A stretch of 64,000 nt of DNA from the NCBI RefSeq assembly GCF_900116665.1, contig NZ_FPBK01000001.1:372001-436000 (forward strand), given 5' to 3'. Positions 60,447 through 64,000 of this stretch are shown in pieces. The notes beneath the pieces are model-generated. The model worked only from the letters and a program-made list of their open reading frames with translations, was not told the DNA's origin and made no database searches. The translations under genes were made by a program, and so were the position numbers. Source of the stretch: Pustulibacterium marinum. GTDB taxonomy: Bacteria; Bacteroidota; Bacteroidia; Flavobacteriales; Flavobacteriaceae. Within the stretch, counting starts at the first letter, position 1, and every line of letters starts with the position of its first letter.

Positions 60447-61261
60447 CTTCCAAATGAGATAGAAATTCTTTCGGTATTTCCTTTACGGTTAGAGCCGCCG
60501 GAATGTTGTTCTATAAACTGTTTCATTTTCTTTTCTTCAATTTCTTCAAACTTTGCTTGACTCACTTTTTTTCCGCCGGTTGGTGGTTCAATTGTTATGG
60601 TTTCTGTATTTAGAGAGATTTCGCTACACACCAACGTAAGGTCGCCCCTGTGCAATTCTAAGACCAATCCGGGTAACCCCTGGTATTCTTCCGGACCGTT
60701 GCTTACCGGGATTTCGGGCGTGTACCAAGCAATAACGGTGCGCTCTTCTTCTTTTTCTTCTTTGGGAGTATCGGTGCCAAAGCTGGTAATTTTAGAAGTA
60801 TAAGTGTGAGTAGCTTTGTAGCAAGTGTATTGTCCTATTTTTTTGGTTTCTGAAGTAAGTTGCCAATCTTGTTTTGGCAAACTGTCTTGCACAGAAAATA
60901 TCTTGCCCATCATATCGGTTTTGTTTACAAAGGTGCCGGTAGCAATGTTTTTATAATAGGTGTCCACGGCACCGCTACTTGCAATTTGTATTTGTATGCC
61001 ATTGTTTAGTTGTGGTTGCGGACTGTTGAGGTGTGGCACTTCCTTGTAAATAGATTCCGATTGATTAAAAGTTAATGTAAACTCCTTTTGCATGGCAGCT
61101 GCCAATTGTTTTTGAATGGCCTCTTTTTGTTGGTCCGACATGCCTTGGTCTGAACTCATTGTGAATTTCGTTTTGTAATGCTGAAAATACGTAGCTTTTC
61201 CTTGTTGCGAAAAACTGCATTGCGAAACCATGATGAAAAGTAAAAATGCAAGATATTTCAT
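60431..61261 (-). CDS. GLPGLI family exported protein, last codons replaced by the IS
   Basis: The 276-aa precursor has a signal peptide (1-18, CSFSQ) and the family motif GLPGLVLELHRGDLTLVCSE. Other typical parts are CYKATHTYTSKI and ERTVIAWYTPEIPVSNGPEE YQGLPG. The frame ends FGS-VSFP-stop inside the IS. Joining the IS flanks restores ...TTT GGA AGT TAA, so the original protein ended FGS and the insertion only added four residues. It should still be functional. Its role is unknown. Confidence 0.88.
   Translation of the reverse strand: MKYLAFLLFIMVSQCSFSQQGKATYFQHYKTKFTMSSDQGMSDQQKEAIQKQLAAAMQKEFTLTFNQSESIYKEVPHLNSPQPQLNNGIQIQIASSGAVDTYYKNIATGTFVNKTDMMGKIFSVQDSLPKQDWQLTSETKKIGQYTCYKATHTYTSKITSFGTDTPKEEKEEERTVIAWYTPEIPVSNGPEEYQGLPGLVLELHRGDLTLVCSEISLNTETITIEPPTGGKKVSQAKFEEIEEKKMKQFIEQHSGGSNRKGNTERISISFGSVSFP
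60447..60450 (+). repeat. Target-site duplication, right copy (CTTC)
   Basis: This is the partner of 59240-59243. Confidence 0.7.
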
Positions 61262-61285
61262 AACTGTTCGATTTTTTGATGATTG
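61258..61285 (-). repeat. Identical 28-bp leader, copy 1 (GLPGLI gene)
   Basis: The bases before and including the ATG (ending ...TCGAACAGTTATG on the minus strand) are identical to those before the gene at 61288-61641. Confidence 0.85.
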
Positions 61286-61287
61286 TT

Positions 61288-61641
61288 TTAATGTTGAGAT
61301 TTGATAAATGTTGTTGTGAATTTCTTAAGACCAGCAATAGTTTCGTTGATGTGAGCTGCTGTATTTTCTGATTTTAATTTAAATTCTGAATTGTTTTCTT
61401 GAGTGATACCGTTGTGTTTGTCAGTTATATGTTCGTTTACATAAGAAATTATAATGGTGATTTTCTCGTCTGGTTCGCTGTCAGAAAACATTGCTTTAAG
61501 GTCGTCCCAATCTATTTCTTCCAAATCTTCAAGGCTGGTTATTTTCATAGAGAATGATGAAGAAACTGTTTTAGAAGTTGTTTCCTGACTAAACACAGTA
61601 CTACTATATACTAATAAGAAAACTAGGAGTAATTTTTTCAT
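61288..61641 (-). CDS. Uncharacterised exported protein
   Basis: The 117-aa precursor has a signal peptide (MKKLLLVFLLVYSSTVFSQ). The mature part is acidic and Ser/Thr-rich (SFSMKITSLEDLEEIDWDDL, EKITIIISYVNEHITDKHNG) and ends in an amphipathic helix (HINETIAGLKKFTTTFI). No family is recognised. It lies 26 bp upstream of the GLPGLI gene on the same strand and shares an identical leader, so the two are likely co-expressed. Confidence 0.72.
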   Translation of the reverse strand: MKKLLLVFLLVYSSTVFSQETTSKTVSSSFSMKITSLEDLEEIDWDDLKAMFSDSEPDEKITIIISYVNEHITDKHNGITQENNSEFKLKSENTAAHINETIAGLKKFTTTFIKSQH

Positions 61642-61665
61642 AACTGTTCGATTTTTTGATGATTG
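61638..61665 (-). repeat. Identical 28-bp leader, copy 2
   Basis: It matches 61258-61285 base for base, directly in front of the ATG at 61641. Confidence 0.85.
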
Positions 61666-61752
61666 CTTTACAAAGATGCACTTCCTTTTTTACTCCAACA
61701 GTTAAGTAGTGTTAACGAGTGTTAACCGGCAGGTTTTCAGAATGAAAAGACC

Positions 61753-61760
61753 TATTTTTG
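61753..61760 (+). promoter_or_regulatory. -7 promoter element (TATTTTTG) 4 bp before the histidine kinase ATG
   Basis: An exact TAnnTTTG match ending four bases before the ATG at 61765. Confidence 0.55.
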
Positions 61761-61764
61761 AAAC

Positions 61765-63285
61765 ATGAACAATCGCAAATACCAATTCATATTATACGCC
61801 ATCATTGCAACTATTGTACTTACCTTAGGTGTGCAAGTCTATTGGAATTACAGAAATTATGAAAATAATAAACAGCATTTTCAGAGTGAAGTGATTGCAA
61901 GTTTAGACACAGCTCTGGAAAAGTATTACAATCAAAAGTCTAAAGTTAACAGTTTGTCTATTATCAAAGTAGATTCGTTGGATAGTCCAGATGTTTCTAG
62001 AGTACTTGATTCGTTTTTTAAAAAGAAAATAAAACCACTGAAGCAGCATAGGGAATTGCATAACTTCTTTATAGATTCCACAAAAAAAGACACAGCAACG
62101 TCTGGTTTTAAGTCGCTTCATAAATATAAAAATGCTGGAGATACGTTGGTACAAATGTCTGTAAACTCTTTAACGTTTAATTCTAGTGAAACCAGCCCAG
62201 AAGGAATGCAGATATATTCCGGAAAATCTATGTACGATTCCTTAAAAACAGATCTTAATTTTACTTCCATTTTTATTTCGTTTACTATAGATTCCTTGGA
62301 ATATGGCCAACTAGATAGTTTGATGAAATCAGAATTGCAACGGAAAGATATGGAGATTCCGTACAGCCTTACTTTTAAGAAAAAAGACACCATATTTTCT
62401 CAATTTCAACCAGATATTGTTCAACCTAACTTTTTAAAAGGCGAAGCGTCTACAGAGAATTTGTCAGATGGAGAGCAGTTGCTTATTCATTATCCAAACG
62501 CTACAGCTATTATTCTTCGGTTTGGGTTGTGGGGTATTTTGGTCTCGGCGATGTTGGCTTTGGTAATCATCAGTTGTTTGGTGTATCTAATGCAGGTGAT
62601 TCGTAAGCAAAAACAACTGTCGGAGATCAAAGATGATTTTATCAGCAATATTACACACGAGTTCAAAACGCCCATTGCAGCCATTAGTGCGGCTTTAGAA
62701 GGTATGCAAAACTTCAATGTGCTCGATGATAAACAGAAAGCAACGCAGTACGTAGCCATGTCGCAGCAACAATTGCAAAAATTGAATGTGATGGTTGAAA
62801 AGATTTTAGAAACCTCTACTATGGAAACTTCAGAAATTGCCTTAGCAAGTCAATCGATTTCAATGAATACGTTATTGACGGATTTGGTCGATTTCTATCA
62901 ATCTCAACATCCGGAAAAGCAATTTGAATTGACAGCTACAGAAAATTGTAGTTTGAAAGGCGATGCGTTTCATTTAGAAAATGCTATTAGTAATGTAGTA
63001 GATAATGCCGTGAAATACGGTGGAGATCATATAAAAGTAGACTTACAAAAAGCAGATAACATACTGATTAAGATAACCGATAACGGAGGCAACTTGTCTA
63101 AAGAACAGCAACAGAAGATTTTTGAAAAGTTCTACCGCGTTCCCAAAGGAAATGTACACAATGTAAAAGGTTTTGGGATTGGTTTGTACTACACCAAAAC
63201 CATTGTTGAGAAGCACGGGGGAAGCATTTCGGTGAGTGTGGGAAAAATGAAAACTACTTTTAAAATTGAATTGCCGTATGTCTAA
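61765..63285 (+). CDS. Sensor histidine kinase
   Basis: The 506-aa kinase has membrane helices at about 9-27 and 248-272 flanking a 220-residue periplasmic sensor. A HisKA domain follows (FISNITHEFKTPIAAISAAL; phospho-His in THEFKTP), then a HATPase_c domain (NVVDNAVKYGG, ITDNGGNLSKEQQ, GFGIGLYYTKTIVEKHGG). Its 3' end overlaps the response-regulator start by 8 bp, so they form a two-component operon. The stimulus is unknown; the two exported proteins diverging upstream are possible targets. Confidence 0.93.
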   Translation: MNNRKYQFILYAIIATIVLTLGVQVYWNYRNYENNKQHFQSEVIASLDTALEKYYNQKSKVNSLSIIKVDSLDSPDVSRVLDSFFKKKIKPLKQHRELHNFFIDSTKKDTATSGFKSLHKYKNAGDTLVQMSVNSLTFNSSETSPEGMQIYSGKSMYDSLKTDLNFTSIFISFTIDSLEYGQLDSLMKSELQRKDMEIPYSLTFKKKDTIFSQFQPDIVQPNFLKGEASTENLSDGEQLLIHYPNATAIILRFGLWGILVSAMLALVIISCLVYLMQVIRKQKQLSEIKDDFISNITHEFKTPIAAISAALEGMQNFNVLDDKQKATQYVAMSQQQLQKLNVMVEKILETSTMETSEIALASQSISMNTLLTDLVDFYQSQHPEKQFELTATENCSLKGDAFHLENAISNVVDNAVKYGGDHIKVDLQKADNILIKITDNGGNLSKEQQQKIFEKFYRVPKGNVHNVKGFGIGLYYTKTIVEKHGGSISVSVGKMKTTFKIELPYV

Positions 63286-63964
63286 AACTACCACCATATT
63301 ATTAGCCGAAGACGAAGCCGTATTGGCGCACATTGTAAAAGAAAGTTTGGAAACCCGTGGTTTCAAAGTAATTCATTGTGCCGATGGAGAAGCTGTGATG
63401 TCAACTTATCAAGAGCATCATCCAGATTTATTGGTGCTTGATGTAATGATGCCTAAAAAAGATGGTTTTACGGTGGCCAAAGAAATCAGAAACATCAATG
63501 CGCAATTGCCTATCATTTTCTTAACGGCCAAGTCACAAACCAAAGATGTGGTAGAAGGTTTTACCGTTGGAGGAAATGATTACCTGAAAAAGCCTTTCAG
63601 TATGGAAGAACTCATTGTGCGCATGCAAAATTTGTTACGAAGCACGACTGTAAAAGAAGCTGACTCGGAAGTGATTACTGTTGGGAATTATACATTTGAT
63701 GTTGCCAAACAACAGTTGCAGTTTCAGCAAGGAGAGAGTGTGGAGTTGACACACAAGGAGTCGCAACTCTTGTTTTATTTGTTGCAGTATAAGAATGAAA
63801 TTCTGGAGCGTTCCTTTATTCTCAACACACTTTGGGATACTGATGATTTTTTTACGGCCAGAAGTATGGATGTGTACATTACCAAGCTTCGAAAAAAGCT
63901 GAGTAAAGACGAAACCATCAAAATTATCAATGTTCGGGGCATTGGTTATAAGTTGTTGGTCTAA
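63278..63964 (+). CDS. OmpR-family response regulator
   Basis: The product (228 aa from the ATG at 63278; an earlier ATG at 63266 lies inside the kinase gene) has a receiver domain (phospho-Asp in LLVLDVMMPKKDG, Thr in IIFLTAKSQ, Lys in YLKKPFSMEEL) and a C-terminal winged helix (LTHKESQLLFYLLQYKNEIL, RSMDVYITKLRKKLSKDETI). It is the partner of the overlapping kinase and probably binds direct repeats upstream of its target genes. Confidence 0.94.
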   Translation: MSKTTTILLAEDEAVLAHIVKESLETRGFKVIHCADGEAVMSTYQEHHPDLLVLDVMMPKKDGFTVAKEIRNINAQLPIIFLTAKSQTKDVVEGFTVGGNDYLKKPFSMEELIVRMQNLLRSTTVKEADSEVITVGNYTFDVAKQQLQFQQGESVELTHKESQLLFYLLQYKNEILERSFILNTLWDTDDFFTARSMDVYITKLRKKLSKDETIKIINVRGIGYKLLV

Positions 63965-64000
63965 TCGGTTACAATCATCTTGTTTTTTCGTGATTTGTTA

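Overview
This window comes from a low-GC member of the Bacteroidota, almost certainly a marine-type Flavobacteriaceae. The evidence is the gene families (DUF3127, DUF3078, DUF3098, DUF4301, GLPGLI, Hc1-like protein, bacterial GGGP synthase, several large SusC/FecA-like TonB receptors), the near absence of Shine-Dalgarno sequences, and repeated TAnnTTTG (-7) promoter elements typical of the phylum. Most of the window is core chromosome. I see no rRNA, tRNA or CRISPR array.

Layout. 0.1-5.8 kb: a membrane-anchored TPR/LuxR-type regulator, then a TonB receptor and a lipoprotein beta-propeller phytase (phytate capture and dephosphorylation). 6-8.2 kb: Hc1-like protein, DUF6646-like outer-membrane protein, ahcY. 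8.3-12.4 kb: compact operon of phosphopantetheinyl transferase, GGGP synthase, PnuC, NadR-like kinase and DUF4301. 12.5-16.8 kb: a PepSY-like exported protein, a sigma-54 response regulator, and a hybrid histidine kinase facing it tail to tail. 16.9-19.2 kb: a TPP riboswitch in front of a TonB receptor, so a predicted outer-membrane thiamine uptake gene. 19.9-24 kb: greA, HIT protein, histidine kinase, DUF3127, aat, tag. 24.1-26 kb: a lipoprotein built of five CHRD repeats, three of them nearly identical at the DNA level. 26-30 kb: thioredoxin-like protein, TonB-like transducer, truB, uppP, DUF3098, ftsX. 30.5-37 kb: unknown proteins, then a lipoprotein/TonB-receptor pair. 37-48.8 kb: dGTPase, aspS, ClC channel, cold-shock protein, tadA, a Cys-rich/TonB-C protein, dxs, DUF3078, luciferase-like oxidoreductase. 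49-55.4 kb: a more accessory stretch with a repeat-rich non-coding segment, small lipoproteins, tandem patatins and panE. 55.9-61.6 kb: leuS carrying an in-frame DUF559 endonuclease-like insertion, an intact IS3-family element, and two small exported proteins. 61.8-64 kb: a histidine kinase/response regulator pair.

The most unusual object is leuS. A 147-codon segment encoding a complete DUF559 (PD-(D/E)XK-like) domain, bordered by imperfect inverted hairpin repeats, sits in frame at the entrance to the LeuRS editing domain. It looks like a mobile endonuclease cassette that persists as an unspliced extra domain in an essential enzyme. Also notable are an IS inserted in the last codon of a GLPGLI gene with its 4-bp target duplication still visible, an 11-bp-period TTACTATA array, REP-like elements, two minus-strand terminators with no gene in front of them (candidate small RNAs), and several genes whose -7 element lies only 4-8 bp from the ATG (candidate leaderless mRNAs).
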